Shown here: positions 34,625-49,100 of the stretch, piece after piece
How positions within the stretch are numbered: the first letter of the stretch is position 1
Layout: every line of letters starts with the position of its first letter
Position numbers and translations under genes: made by a program
Notes under the pieces: model-generated
The model's input: the letters and a program-made list of their open reading frames with translations, nothing else
The model's database searches: none
Told to the model about the DNA's origin: nothing
Assembly: GCA_946699065.1 (NCBI GenBank)
Contig: CAMPDV010000303.1
Span: 1-64,000 of the forward strand
Direction of reading: 5' to 3'
DNA length: 64,000 bases
Source of the DNA: Loxodes magnus
Taxonomy: Eukaryota; Ciliophora; Karyorelictea; Loxodida; Loxodidae

Positions 34625-34989
34625 AATGGATGTCGGCCGCGTCAGACAAGATAGTAGGTAATCTGGTTCAGAGTATACTGCATTGCGAGTAATCTCGCAC
34701 TAGATACCACCACGGGGAAGGGTGGATAAGCTCCGTTGAGATATACCTAACTTACCCCGAGGGTTTTCTCTATCAGTATGAAAATTTGACTGACAGGCCT
34801 TCTTATTACCGACTTAATAACTTCTTTTATTTGGACCTTATTCAAGAAGGCTGAAGCATTTGACTCAAGATTTAAGAATAGATTTTAATAAGAAGATTCC
34901 CCATTTGGAGAAGCTGACATGACTCATCGGACCTCTAGAATTTTAACAAGAAACATGAGAATATTTTTCTTAATATTAAATATTAATAT
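34625..34989 (-). mobile_element. 5' untranslated region of the minus-strand LINE
   Basis: Homologous to the plus-strand leader at 27,334-27,700, but less decayed and with a GC-rich part at 34,625-34,790 where CCACC and GGTGG words can pair. It is joined directly to the end of the endonuclease region instead of to an ORF1 start, so an internal deletion took place near 34,620. Confidence 0.65.
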
Positions 34990-35029
34990 TGAAAGAGCTG
35001 CGCGCCAATGAGGTGCTACGCGCTCTATA
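34990..35029 (-). repeat. Retrotransposon 5' terminal sequence, copy T4
   Basis: Reverse complement begins TATAGAGCGCGTAGCACCTC and continues GGCGCGCAGCTCTTT, like copies T1 and T3 with a one-base deletion. On its outer side lies a TTTA microsatellite (about 35,034-35,052), matching the TAAA tracts beside the other copies. It marks the 5' end of the minus-strand element whose reverse transcriptase lies at 31.65-34.6 kb. Confidence 0.7.
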
Positions 35030-35069
35030 ATCATTTTATTTATTTATTTATCTGTTAAATTTTATATTT

Positions 35070-36720
35070 TAATCTTTAGTTCTTTTACTTCATTTAGAAG
35101 TATTTCATTTTATTTTTCAACTTAAAGAGTATCTTAAATATTCATAATATTATTTACTGTTTTTAACTGGTTAGAGAATGAATTATCAAAAGTATCTTAC
35201 TATGTAGAGGATATTTTTGATACGAGTGTTGAGACTGAGGTATCAATCTAGTTTTTTTTACCTATAAATATATTTTTGAATCTTTAGAATTCTTGTTAGT
35301 TAATTTCCAGTTCTTAAGGAATTTCGAAGTAATTTTAACGGAATTCGAAGGATCTTGTTAACTGGAGATTAACTACAACTATTTAGTAAAGCTCTTAACA
35401 AGTTTATAATATGCTCTACGGATTTGAGTTGAAATTAATCAGGATCAATTTTTAGAAAGTAGTCGAGCATCTACCTATGCACATTTAATTAGATGGCAGC
35501 TTCTTTATTTTTAGGTAAAGAAGAGTCGTCAAGATTTTAATCCCGCTATATTTAGAAATCATTAATTTGTTTATATTTCCAATTTATTTAAAGAGTTATT
35601 TCCTATAGCTTCTTCTATGAATGAAATACACTCGCTTCCATAACCAAATATTTGATTTATAAAGAATTTTATTATTATAGATGCATTATATAAAGTGATT
35701 CTTTTAAAAATTGTTAATTTGCTTAAAATTCATGCTTGGGTTTTCTGGCATTCTTAGATTCTTGACTCCAGATGTTTTTAATATGAAATATTTTCTTATA
35801 TCAAATAACCTAAATACTTAAATTCCTTCACTTTCTCTATTACTATACCTCTTATTGTGAATATCTCTTAATTTTGTCATGCATTAACATTTCATACCAT
35901 TCATTTTGTTTTGTCCGCAATTTATAAATTATAGAGTTATGATCATTATTATAGTATATCAGTCATATCTTCTAGTTAATCTGGATGAACTAATAGTACA
36001 ATATCATCATCATATGCTAGGGTGCCTACATATCTTACTTCTGTACCTATTCAATTTAGTTTGTGTTGTAATAAAAACTTCTTTTTACTTTAGTTCATTC
36101 AATAACACATTTAATATTATATTATATTGAATAATCTTGGGGGAGCAGACACATCCTTATTTTACTTCGTTTAAAGTTTCAAATTCTTCAGAGATAAGAT
36201 CTCTTATTCTTAAACTTATTCTCTCCTCTTTATATATGTCAGCTAGGAATTTATTTCTCCTTGCTTTACTAAGATCCTATTCAGTATTTTTATAAATCTG
36301 ATCTAATTACTGAATCATATGCTTTTTAAAATAAATAAAAAAAAAGATAGTCTCTTGATTGTTACAATATAGAAATTCGAATAATGTTCTTAGATTTAAT
36401 ATTTGATGAGAGCATGTCTTACATGATTTATATCCGTTATGCAATTCATCATAACATCTTTACAAGTAAAAATTGATTTATTTCAATAGTTTGAGATCTA
36501 TGATTTTATAAAGGTGAATCATAATTGATATGGAAAGGTAGATATAGGATCATCTGTGTTTTTTTCTTTGTGTAGCATTTTAATGTAGAATTCTTATGTG
36601 CTTTTTATTTTCCGCCATTGAATTATTCTTTACAAATTTTCAAATAGTTTTATTAAAACAATACTACGGTTTTAATAAACCTCATGAAAACTAATTCTGG
36701 TCCAGCATTTCATAAGCTTA
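35070..36720 (-). pseudogene. Second reverse transcriptase relic
   Basis: Minus-strand fragments read in ciliate code show RT motifs in order: GYKSCKTCSHQILNLRTLFE and then KAYDSV of motif A near 36,330, with the first catalytic Asp not visible; VKQGCVCSPKI of motif B near 36,130-36,160; LAYDDDIVLLV of motif C near 35,985-36,020, with YDDD where YADD is usual; then EVKEFKYLGYLIQENISY near 35,780-35,840 and a GYGSECISF thumb-type end near 35,620. Frames change several times. It belongs to a different LINE lineage from the relic at 31.65-34.6 kb, judged by its motif wording. A plus-strand frame at 35,906-36,130 is its antisense shadow. Confidence 0.72.
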
Positions 36721-37152
36721 TTTTTTACCGAAATTTTTTATGTTTTAAAATCAAAAAATTAACATATTTTCAAAATAATCCTATGAAAGATATTAAGAAA
36801 TTCAGAATGTAAAAAAATTTTAAAACAATATCTATAACTTGGTATTTTATATTTTTTAAGTATTATAGCAAAAAATTCTTATGACCTTTGAAAACACGAT
36901 CTTCTACTTAAAATTTGTAAAAATTTTTGAGATAGATAGTCAATAAAAAAATTTATACGCTTTTCAAAGAATTAACTTCTATTTATAATAAACTTAAGAA
37001 TACTTTAAAAAAAATTAAAGATAGATATTCAGACCTAAACAAAAAAATGTAATTTGTTCAATCTTTGTGAATTAAATAAAAAACTACTTAAAGAAAAGGA
37101 GAAAATATCTAAAAAATTAAAATTAAACTTGTTTTTTCTAAAGACAAAAGAT
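36721..37152. other. AT-rich spacer between the RT relic and the WD40 array
   Basis: A/T-rich sequence without motifs on either strand apart from the last codons of the array frame, which run on to a TGA at 37,058. No splice site, terminator or repeat could be identified with confidence. Confidence 0.5.
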
Positions 37153-40100
37153 ATACATAACTAGTGTGACCACTCATGGTCTTACAGGTACCTGTCTTGA
37201 CGTCCCATAGTCTCACCGTCTATTAATAACTTCCCGATACGATGAACTCTGAATCACTGGATATAGCCACAGCATATACATAATGTGTGTGACCACTCAT
37301 GGTCTTACAGGTACCTGTCTTGACGTCCCATAGTCTCACCGTATTATATCCACTTCCCGATACGATGAACTCTGAATCACTGGATATAGACACAGCATAT
37401 ACATAACTAGTGTGACCACTCATGGTCTTACAGGTACCTGTCTTTACGTCCCATAGTCTCACCGTATAATCATTACTTCCCGATACGATGAACTCTGAAT
37501 CACTGGATATAGCCACAGATCATACATAAAATGTGTGACCACTCATGGTCTTACAGGTACCTGTCTTGACGTCCCATAGTCTCACCGTATAATCATTACT
37601 TCCCGATACGATGAACTCTGAATCACTGGATATAGCCACAGCATATACATAATGTGTGTGACCACTCATGGTCTTACAGGTACCTGTCTTGACGTCCCAT
37701 AGTCTCACCGTATAATCTGCACTTCCCGATACGATGAACTCTGAATCACTGGATATAGCCATAGCATATACAGAACTAGTGTGACCACTCATGGTCTTAC
37801 AGGTACCTGTCTTGACGTCCCATAGTCTCACCGTATAATCATAACTTCCCGATACGATGAACTCTGAATCACTGGATATAGCCACAGCATATACAGAACT
37901 AGTGTGACCACTCATGGTCTTACAGGTACCTGTCTTGACGTCCCATAGTCTCACCGTATAATCATTACTTCCCGATACGATGAACTCTGAATCACTGGAT
38001 ATAGCCACAGCATATACAACATTAGTGTGACCACTCATGGTCTTACAGGTACCTGTCTTGACGTCCCATAGTCTCACCGTATAATCATTACTTCCCGATA
38101 CGATGAACTCTGAATCACTGGATATAGCCACAGATCATACATAATGTGTGTGACCACTCATGGTCTTACAGGTACCTGTCTTTACGTTCCATTGTCTCAC
38201 CGTATAATCTGCACTTCCCGATACGATGAACTCTGAATCACTGGATATAGCCACAGCATATACAGAACTAGTGTGACCACTCATGGTCTTACAGGTACCT
38301 GTCTTGACGTCCCATAGTCTCACCGTATAATCTGCACTTCCCGATACGATGAACTCTGAATCACTGGATATAGACACAGCATATACATAACTAGTGTGAC
38401 CACTCATGGTCTTACAGGTACCTGTCTTTACGTCCCATAGTCTCACCGTATAATCATAACTTCCCGATACGATGAACTCTGAATCACTGGATATAGCCAC
38501 AGATGATACATAATTAGTGTGACCACTCATGGTCTTACAGGTACCTGTCTTTACGTTCCATTGTCTCACCGTATAATCTGCACTTCCCGATACGATGAAC
38601 TCTGAATCACTGGATATAGCCACAGATGATACAACATTAGTGTGACCACTCATGGTCTTACAGGTACCTGTCTTGACGTCCCATAGTCTCACCGTATAAT
38701 CATGACTTCCCGATACGATGAACTCTGAATAACTGGATATAGCCACAGCATATACATAATGTGTGTGACCACTCATGGTCTTACAGGTACCTGTCTTGAC
38801 GTCACATAGTCTCACCGTATAATCATGACTTCCCGATACGATGAACTCTGAATCACTGGATATATCCACAGCATATACATAACTAGTGTGACCACTCATG
38901 GTCTTACAGGTACCTGTCTTGACGTCCCATAGTCTCACCGTATAATCATAACTTCCCGATACGATGAACTCTGAATCACTGGATATAGCCACAGCATATA
39001 CAGAACTAGTGTGACCACTCATGGTCTTACAGGTACCTGTCTTTACGTCCCATAGTCTCACCGTATAATCATTACTTCCCGATACGATGAACTCTGAATC
39101 ACTGGATATAGCCACAGATCATACATAAAATGTGTGACCACTCATGGTCTTACAGGTACCTGTCTTGACGTCCCATAGTCTCACCGTATAATCATTACTT
39201 CCCGATACGATGAACTCTGAATCACTGGATATAGCCACAGCATATACATAATGTGTGTGACCACTCATGGTCTTACAGGTACCTGTCTTGACGTCCCATA
39301 GTCTCACCGTATAATCTGCACTTCCCGATACGATGAACTCTGAATCACTGGATATAGCCACAGCATATACAAAATTAGTGTGACCACTCATGGTCTTACA
39401 GGTACCTGTCTTGACGTCCCATAGTCTCACCGTATAATCATTACTTCCCGATACGATGAACTCTGAATCACTGGATATAGCCACAGCATATACAGAACTA
39501 GTGTGACCACTCATGGTCTTACAGGTACCTGTCTTGACGTCCCATAGTCTCACCGTATAATCTGCACTTCCCGATACGATGAACTCTGAATCACTGGATA
39601 TAGCCATAGCATATACAGAACTAGTGTGACCACTCATGGTCTTACAGGTACCTGTCTTTACGTCCCATAGTCTCACCGTATAATCATTACTTCCCGATAC
39701 GATGAACTCTGAATCACTGGATATAGCCACAGCATATACAGAACTAGTGTGACCACTCATGGTCTTACAGGTACCTGTCTTGACGTCCCATAGTCTCACC
39801 GTATAATCATTACTTCCCGATACGATGAACTCTGAATCACTGGATATAGCCACAGCATATACAACATTAGTGTGACCACTCATGGTCTTACAGGTACCTG
39901 TCTTGACGTCCCATAGTCTCACCGTATAATCATTACTTCCCGATACGATGAACTCTGAATCACTGGATATAGCCACAGCATATACATAATGTGTGTGACC
40001 ACTCATGGTCTTACAGGTACCTGTCTTGACGTCCCATAGTCTCACCGTATAATCATTACTTCCCGATACGATGAACTCTGAATCACTGGATATAGCCACA

Positions 40101-43100
40101 GATCATACATAAAATGTGTGACCACTCATGGTCTTACAGGTACCTGTCTTGACGTCCCATAGTCTCACTGTATAATCATTACTTCCCGATACGATGAACT
40201 CTGAATCACTGGATATAGCCACAGATCATACATAAAATGTGTGACCACTCATGGTCTTACAGGTACCTGTCTTGACGTCCCATAGTCTCACCGTATAATC
40301 ATTACTTCCCGATACGATGAACTCTGAATCACTGGATATAGCCACAGCATATACATAATGTGTGTGACCACTCATGGTCTTACAGGTACCTGTCTTGACG
40401 TCCCATAGTCTCACCGTATAATCATTACTTCCCGATACGATGAACTCTGAATCACTGGATATAGCCACAGCATATACAGAACTAGTGTGACCACTCATGG
40501 TCTTACAGGTACCTGTCTTGACGTCCCATAGTCTCACCGTATAATCTGCACTTCCCGATACGATGAACTCTGAATCACTGGATATAGCCATAGCATATAC
40601 AGAACTAGTGTGACCACTCATGGTCTTACAGGTACCTGTCTTTACGTCCCATAGTCTCACCGTATAATCTGCACTTCCCGATACGATGAACTCTGAATCA
40701 CTGGATATAGCCACAGCATATACAACATTAGTGTGACCACTCATGGTCTTACAGGTACCTGTCTTGACGTCCCATAGTCTCACCGTATAATCATTACTTC
40801 CCGATACGATGAACTCTGAATCACTGGATATAGCCACAGCATATACATAATGTGTGTGACCACTCATGGTCTTACAGGTACCTGTCTTGACGTCCCATAG
40901 TCTCACCGTATAATCTGCACTTCCCGATACGATGAACTCTGAATCACTGGATATAGCCACAGCATATACAAAATTAGTGTGACCACTCATGGTCTTACAG
41001 GTACCTGTCTTGATGTCCCATAGTCTCACCGTATAATCTGCACTTCCCGATACGATGAACTCTGAATCACTGGATATAGCCACAGCATATACAGAACTAG
41101 TGTGACCACTCATGGTCTTACAGGTACCTGTCTTGACGTCCCATAGTCTCACCGTATAATCATTACTTCCCGATACGATGAACTCTGAATCACTGGATAT
41201 AGCCATAGCATATACAGAACTAGTGTGACCACTCATGGTCTTACAGGTACCTGTCTTGACGTCCCATAGTCTCACCGTATAATCATTACTTCCCGATACG
41301 ATGAACTCTGAATAACTGGATATAGCCACAGCATATACAAAATTAGTGTGACCACTCATGGTCTTACAGGTACCTGTCTTGACGTCCCATAGTCTCACCG
41401 TATAATCATTACTTCCCGATACGATGAACTCTGAATCACTGGATATAGCCACAGCATATACAGAACTAGTGTGACCACTCATGGTCTTACAGGTACCTGT
41501 CTTGACGTCCCATAGTCTCACCGTATAATCATTACTTCCCGATACGATGAACTCTGAATCACTGGATATAGCCACAGCATATACATAATGTGTGTGACCA
41601 CTCATGGTCTTACAGGTACCTGTCTTGACGTCCCATAGTCTCACCGTATAATCTGCACTTCCCGATACGATGAACTCTGAATCACTGGATATAGCCACAG
41701 CATATACAAAATTAGTGTGACCACTCATGGTCTTACAGGTACCTGTCTTGACGTCCCATAGTCTCACCGTATAATCATTACTTCCCGATACGATGAACTC
41801 TGAATCACTGGATATAGCCACAGCATATACAGAACTAGTGTGACCACTCATGGTCTTACAGGTACCTGTCTTGACGTCCCATAGTCTCACCGTATAATCA
41901 TTACTTCCCGATACGATGAACTCTGAATCACTGGATATAGCCACAGATGATACATAATTAGTGTGACCACTCATGGTCTTACAGGTACCTGTCTTGACGT
42001 CCCATAGTCTCACCGTATAATCTGCACTTCCCGATACGATGAACTCTGAATCACTGGATATAGCCACAGCACATACATAATGTGTGTGACCACTCATGGT
42101 CTTACAGGTACCTGTCTTGACGTCCCATAGTCTCACCGTATAATCTGCACTTCCCGATACGATGAACTCTGAATCACTGGATATAGCCACAGCATATACA
42201 TAACTAGTGTGACCACTCATGGTCTTACAGGTACCTGTCTTGACGTCCCATAGTCTCACCGTATAATCTGCACTTCCCGATACGATGAACTCTGAATCAC
42301 TGGATATAGCCACAGATCATACATAATGTGTGTGACCACTCATGGTCTTACAGGTACCTGTCTTGACGTCCCATAGTCTCACCGTATAATCATTACTTCC
42401 CGATACGATGAACTCTGAATAACTGGATATAGCCACAGCATATACAGAACTAGTGTGACCACTCATGGTCTTACAGGTACCTGTCTTTACGTTCCATTGT
42501 CTCACCGTATAATCTGCACTTCCCGATACGATGAACTCTGAATAACTGGATATAGCCACAGCATATACAGAACTAGTGTGACCACTCATGGTCTTACAGG
42601 TACCTGTCTTGACGTCCCATAGTCTCACCGTATAATCATGACTTCCCGATACGATGAACTCTGAATCACTGGATATAGCCACAGATGATACAACATTAGT
42701 GTGACCACTCATGGTCTTACAGGTACCTGTCTTGACGTCCCATAGTCTCACCGTATAATCATTACTTCCCGATACGATGAACTCTGAATAACTGGATATA
42801 GCCACAGCATATACAGAACTAGTGTGACCACTCATGGTCTTACAGGTACCTGTCTTGACGTCCCATAGTCTCACCGTATAATCATTACTTCCCGATACGA
42901 TGAACTCTGAATCACTGGATATAGCCACAGATGATACAACATTAGTGTGACCACTCATGGTCTTACAGGTACCTGTCTTGACGTCCCATAGTCTCACCGT
43001 ATAATCATTACTTCCCGATACGATGAACTCTGAATCACTGGATATAGCCACAGCACATACATAATGTGTGTGACCACTCATGGTCTTACAGGTACCTGTC

Positions 43101-46100
43101 TTGACGTCCCATAGTCTCACCGTATAATCATTACTTCCCGATACGATGAACTCTGAATCACTGGATATAGCCACAGCATATACATAATGTGTGTGACCAC
43201 TCATGGTCTTACAGGTACCTGTCTTGACGTCCCATAGTCTCACCGTATAATCTGCACTTCCCGATACGATGAACTCTGAATCACTGGATATAGCCACAGA
43301 TCATACATAATGTGTGTGACCACTCATGGTCTTACAGGTACCTGTCTTGACGTCCCATAGTCTCACCGTATAATCTGCACTTCCCGATACGATGAACTCT
43401 GAATCACTGGATATAGCCACAGATCATACATAATGTGTGTGACCACTCATGGTCTTACAGGTACCTGTCTTGACGTCCCATAGTCTCACCGTATAATCTG
43501 CACTTCCCGATACGATGAACTCTGAATAACTGGATATAGCCACAGCATATACAGAACTAGTGTGACCACTCATGGTCTTACAGGTACCTGTCTTTACGTT
43601 CCATTGTCTCACCGTATAATCTGCACTTCCCGATACGATGAACTCTGAATAACTGGATATAGCCACAGCATATACAGAACTAGTGTGACCACTCATGGTC
43701 TTACAGGTACCTGTCTTGACGTCCCATAGTCTCACCGTATAATCATTACTTCCCGATACGATGAACTCTGAATCACTGGATATAGCCACAGATGATACAA
43801 CATTAGTGTGACCACTCATGGTCTTACAGGTACCTGTCTTGACGTCCCATAGTCTCACCGTATAATCATTACTTCCCGATACGATGAACTCTGAATAACT
43901 GGATATAGCCACAGCATATACAGAACTAGTGTGACCACTCATGGTCTTACAGGTACCTGTCTTGACGTCCCATAGTCTCACCGTATAATCATAACTTCCC
44001 GATACGATGAACTCTGAATCACTGGATATAGCCACAGATGATACAACATTAGTGTGACCACTCATGGTCTTACAGGTACCTGTCTTGACGTCCCATAGTC
44101 TCACCGTATAATCATGACTTCCCGATACGATGAACTCTGAATCACTGGATATAGCCACAGCACATACATAATGTGTGTGACCACTCATGGTCTTACAGGT
44201 ACCTGTCTTGACGTCCCATAGTCTCACCGTATAATCATTACTTCCCGATACGATGAACTCTGAATCACTGGATATAGCCACAGCATATACAACATTAGTG
44301 TGACCACTCATGGTCTTACAGGTACCTGTCTTGACGTCCCATAGTCTCACCGTATAATCATTACTTCCCGATACGATGAACTCTGAATCACTGGATATAG
44401 CCACAGATGATACATAACTAGTGTGACCACTCATGGTCTTACAGGTACCTGTCTTGACGTCCCATAGTCTCACCGTATAATCATTACTTCCCGATACGAT
44501 GAACTCTGAATCACTGGATATAGACACAGCATATACATAATGTGTGTGACCACTCATGGTCTTACAGGTACCTGTCTTGACGTCCCATAGTCTCACCGTA
44601 TAATCATTACTTCCCGATACGATGAACTCTGAATCACTGGATATAGCCACAGCATATACATAATGTGTGTGACCACTCATGGTCTTACAGGTACCTGTCT
44701 TGACGTCCCATAGTCTCACCGTATAATCTGCACTTCCCGATACGATGAACTCTGAATCACTGGATATAGCCACAGCATATACAAAATTAGTGTGACCACT
44801 CATGGTCTTACAGGTACCTGTCTTGACGTCCCATAGTCTCACCGTATAATCATAACTTCCCGATACGATGAACTCTGAATCACTGGATATAGCCACAGCA
44901 TATACATAATCTATATGGCCACTCATGGTCTTACAGGTACCTGTCTTGACGTCCCATAGTCTCACCGTATAATCATAACTTCCCGATACGATGAACTCTG
45001 AATCACTGGATATAGCCACAGATCATACAGAACTAGTGTGACCACTCATGGTCTTACAGGTACCTGTCTTGACGTCCCATAGTCTCACCGTATAATCTGC
45101 ACTTCCCGATACGATGAACTCTGAATAACTGGATATAGCCACAGCATATACATAATGTGTGTGACCACTCATGGTCTTACAGGTACCTGTCTTGACGTCC
45201 CATAGTCTCACCGTATTATATCCACTTCCCGATACGATGAACTCTGAATCACTGGATATAGCCACAGCATATACATAACTAGTGTGACCACTCATGGTCT
45301 TACAGGTACCTGTCTTGACGTCCCATAGTCTCACCGTATAATCATAACTTCCCGATACGATGAACTCTGAATCACTGGATATAGCCACAGCATATACAGA
45401 ACTAGTGTGACCACTCATGGTCTTACAGGTACCTGTCTTGACGTCCCATAGTCTCACCGTATAATCATAACTTCCCGATACGATGAACTCTGAATCACTG
45501 GATATAGCCACAGATCATACATAATGTGTGTGACCACTCATGGTCTTACAGGTACCTGTCTTGACGTCCCATAGTCTCACCGTATTATATCCACTTCCCG
45601 ATACGATGAACTCTGAATAACTGGATATAGCCACAGATGATACATAATTAGTGTGACCACTCATGGTCTTACAGGTACCTGTCTTGACGTCCCATAGTCT
45701 CACCGTATAATCATTACTTCCCGATACGATGAACTCTGAATCACTGGATATAGCCATAGCATATACAGAACTAGTGTGACCACTCATGGTCTTACAGGTA
45801 CCTGTCTTGACGTCCCATAGTCTCACCGTATAATCATTACTTCCCGATACGATGAACTCTGAATAACTGGATATAGCCACAGCATATACAAAATTAGTGT
45901 GACCACTCATGGTCTTACAGGTACCTGTCTTGACGTCCCATAGTCTCACCGTATAATCATTACTTCCCGATACGATGAACTCTGAATCACTGGATATAGC
46001 CACAGCATATACAGAACTAGTGTGACCACTCATGGTCTTACAGGTACCTGTCTTGACGTCCCATAGTCTCACCGTATAATCATTACTTCCCGATACGATG

Positions 46101-49100
46101 AACTCTGAATCACTGGATATAGCCACAGCATATACATAATGTGTGTGACCACTCATGGTCTTACAGGTACCTGTCTTGACGTCCCATAGTCTCACCGTAT
46201 AATCTGCACTTCCCGATACGATGAACTCTGAATCACTGGATATAGCCACAGCATATACAAAATTAGTGTGACCACTCATGGTCTTACAGGTACCTGTCTT
46301 GACGTCCCATAGTCTCACCGTATAATCATTACTTCCCGATACGATGAACTCTGAATCACTGGATATAGCCACAGCATATACATAATGTGTGTGACCACTC
46401 ATGGTCTTACAGGTACCTGTCTTGACGTCCCATAGTCTCACCGTATAATCATTACTTCCCGATACGATGAACTCTGAATCACTGGATATAGCCACAGATC
46501 ATACATAACTAGTGTGACCACTCATGGTCTTACAGGTACCTGTCTTGACGTCCCATAGTCTCACTGTATAATCATTACTTCCCGATACGATGAACTCTGA
46601 ATCACTGGATATAGCCACAGCATATACATAACTAGTGTGACCACTCATGGTCTTACAGGTACCTGTCTTGACGTCCCATAGTCTCACCGTATAATCATTA
46701 CTTCCCGATACGATGAACTCTGAATCACTGGATATAGCCACAGCATATACAACATTAGTGTGACCACTCATGGTCTTACAGGTACCTGTCTTGACGTCCC
46801 ATAGTCTCACCGTATAATCATTACTTCCCGATACGATGAACTCTGAATCACTGGATATAGCCACAGCATATACAACATTAGTGTGACCACTCATGGTCTT
46901 ACAGGTACCTGTCTTGACGTCCCATAGTCTCACCGTATAATCTGCACTTCCCGATACGATGAACTCTGAATAACTGGATATAGCCACAGCATATACATAA
47001 TGTGTGTGACCACTCATGGTCTTACAGGTACCTGTCTTGACGTCCCATAGTCTCACCGTATAATCATTACTTCCCGATACGATGAACTCTGAATCACTGG
47101 ATATAGCCACAGATGATACATAATTAGTGTGACCACTCATGGTCTTACAGGTACCTGTCTTGAAGTCCCATAGTCTCACCGTATAATCATAACTTCCCGA
47201 TACGATGAACTCTGAATCACTGGATATAGCCACAGCATATACATAATGTGTGTGACCACTCATGGTCTTACAGGTACCTGTCTTGACGTCCCATAGTCTC
47301 ACCGTATAATCATTACTTCCCGATACGATGAACTCTGAATCACTTGATATAGCCACAGCATATACAACATTAGTGTGACCACTCATGGTCTTACAGGTAC
47401 CTGTCTTGACGTCCCATAGTCTCACCGTATAATCATTACTTCCCGATACGATGAACTCTGAATAACTGGATATAGCCACAGCATATACAACATTAGTGTG
47501 ACCACTCATGGTCTTACAGGTACCTGTCTTGACGTCCCATAGTCTCACCGTATAATCATTACTTCCCGATACGATGATCTCTGAATCACTGGATATAGCC
47601 ACAGCATATACATAATTAGTGTGACCACTCATGGTCTTACAGGTACCTGTCTTGACGTCACATAGTCTCACCGTATAATCATAACTTCCCGATACGATGA
47701 ACTCTGAATCACTGGATATAGCCACAGATGATACTCAACTAGTGTGACCACTCATGGTCTTACAGGTACCTGTCTTGACGTCCCATAGTCTCACCGTATA
47801 ATCATAACTTCCCGATACGATGAACTCTGAATCACTGGATATAGCCACAGCATATACAGAACTAGTGTGACCACTCATGGTCTTACAGGTACCTGTCTTG
47901 ACGTCCCATAGTCTCACCGTATAATCTGCACTTCCCGATACGATGAACTCTGAATAACTGGATATAGCCACAGATCATACATAATGTGTGTGACCACTCA
48001 TGGTCTTACAGGTACCTGTCTTGACGTCCCATAGTCTCACCGTATAATCATTACTTCCCGATACGATGAACTCTGAATAACTGGATATAGCCACAGCATA
48101 TACAGAACTAGTGTGACCACTCATGGTCTTACAGGTACCTGTCTTTACGTTCCATTGTCTCACCGTATAATCTGCACTTCCCGATACGATGAACTCTGAA
48201 TAACTGGATATAGCCACAGCATATACAGAACTAGTGTGACCACTCATGGTCTTACAGGTACCTGTCTTGACGTCCCATAGTCTCACCGTATAATCATGAC
48301 TTCCCGATACGATGAACTCTGAATCACTGGATATAGCCACAGATGATACAACATTAGTGTGACCACTCATGGTCTTACAGGTACCTGTCTTGACGTCCCA
48401 TAGTCTCACCGTATAATCATTACTTCCCGATACGATGAACTCTGAATAACTGGATATAGCCACAGCATATACAGAACTAGTGTGACCACTCATGGTCTTA
48501 CAGGTACCTGTCTTGACGTCCCATAGTCTCACCGTATAATCATTACTTCCCGATACGATGAACTCTGAATCACTGGATATAGCCACAGATGATACAACAT
48601 TAGTGTGACCACTCATGGTCTTACAGGTACCTGTCTTGACGTCCCATAGTCTCACCGTATAATCATTACTTCCCGATACGATGAACTCTGAATCACTGGA
48701 TATAGCCACAGATCATACATAAAATGTGTGACCACTCATGGTCTTACAGGTACCTGTCTTTACGTTCCATTGTCTCACCGTATTATCTCCACTTCCCGAT
48801 ACGATGAACTCTGAATCACTGGATATAGCCACAGATCATACATAATGTGTGTGACCACTCATGGTCTTACAGGTACCTGTCTTGACGTCCCATAGTCTCA
48901 CCGTATAATCTGCACTTCCCGATACGATGAACTCTGAATCACTGGATATAGCCACAGATCATACATAATGTGTGTGACCACTCATGGTCTTACAGGTACC
49001 TGTCTTGACGTCCCATAGTCTCACCGTATAATCTGCACTTCCCGATACGATGAACTCTGAATCACTGGATATAGCCACAGCACATACATAATGTGTGTGA

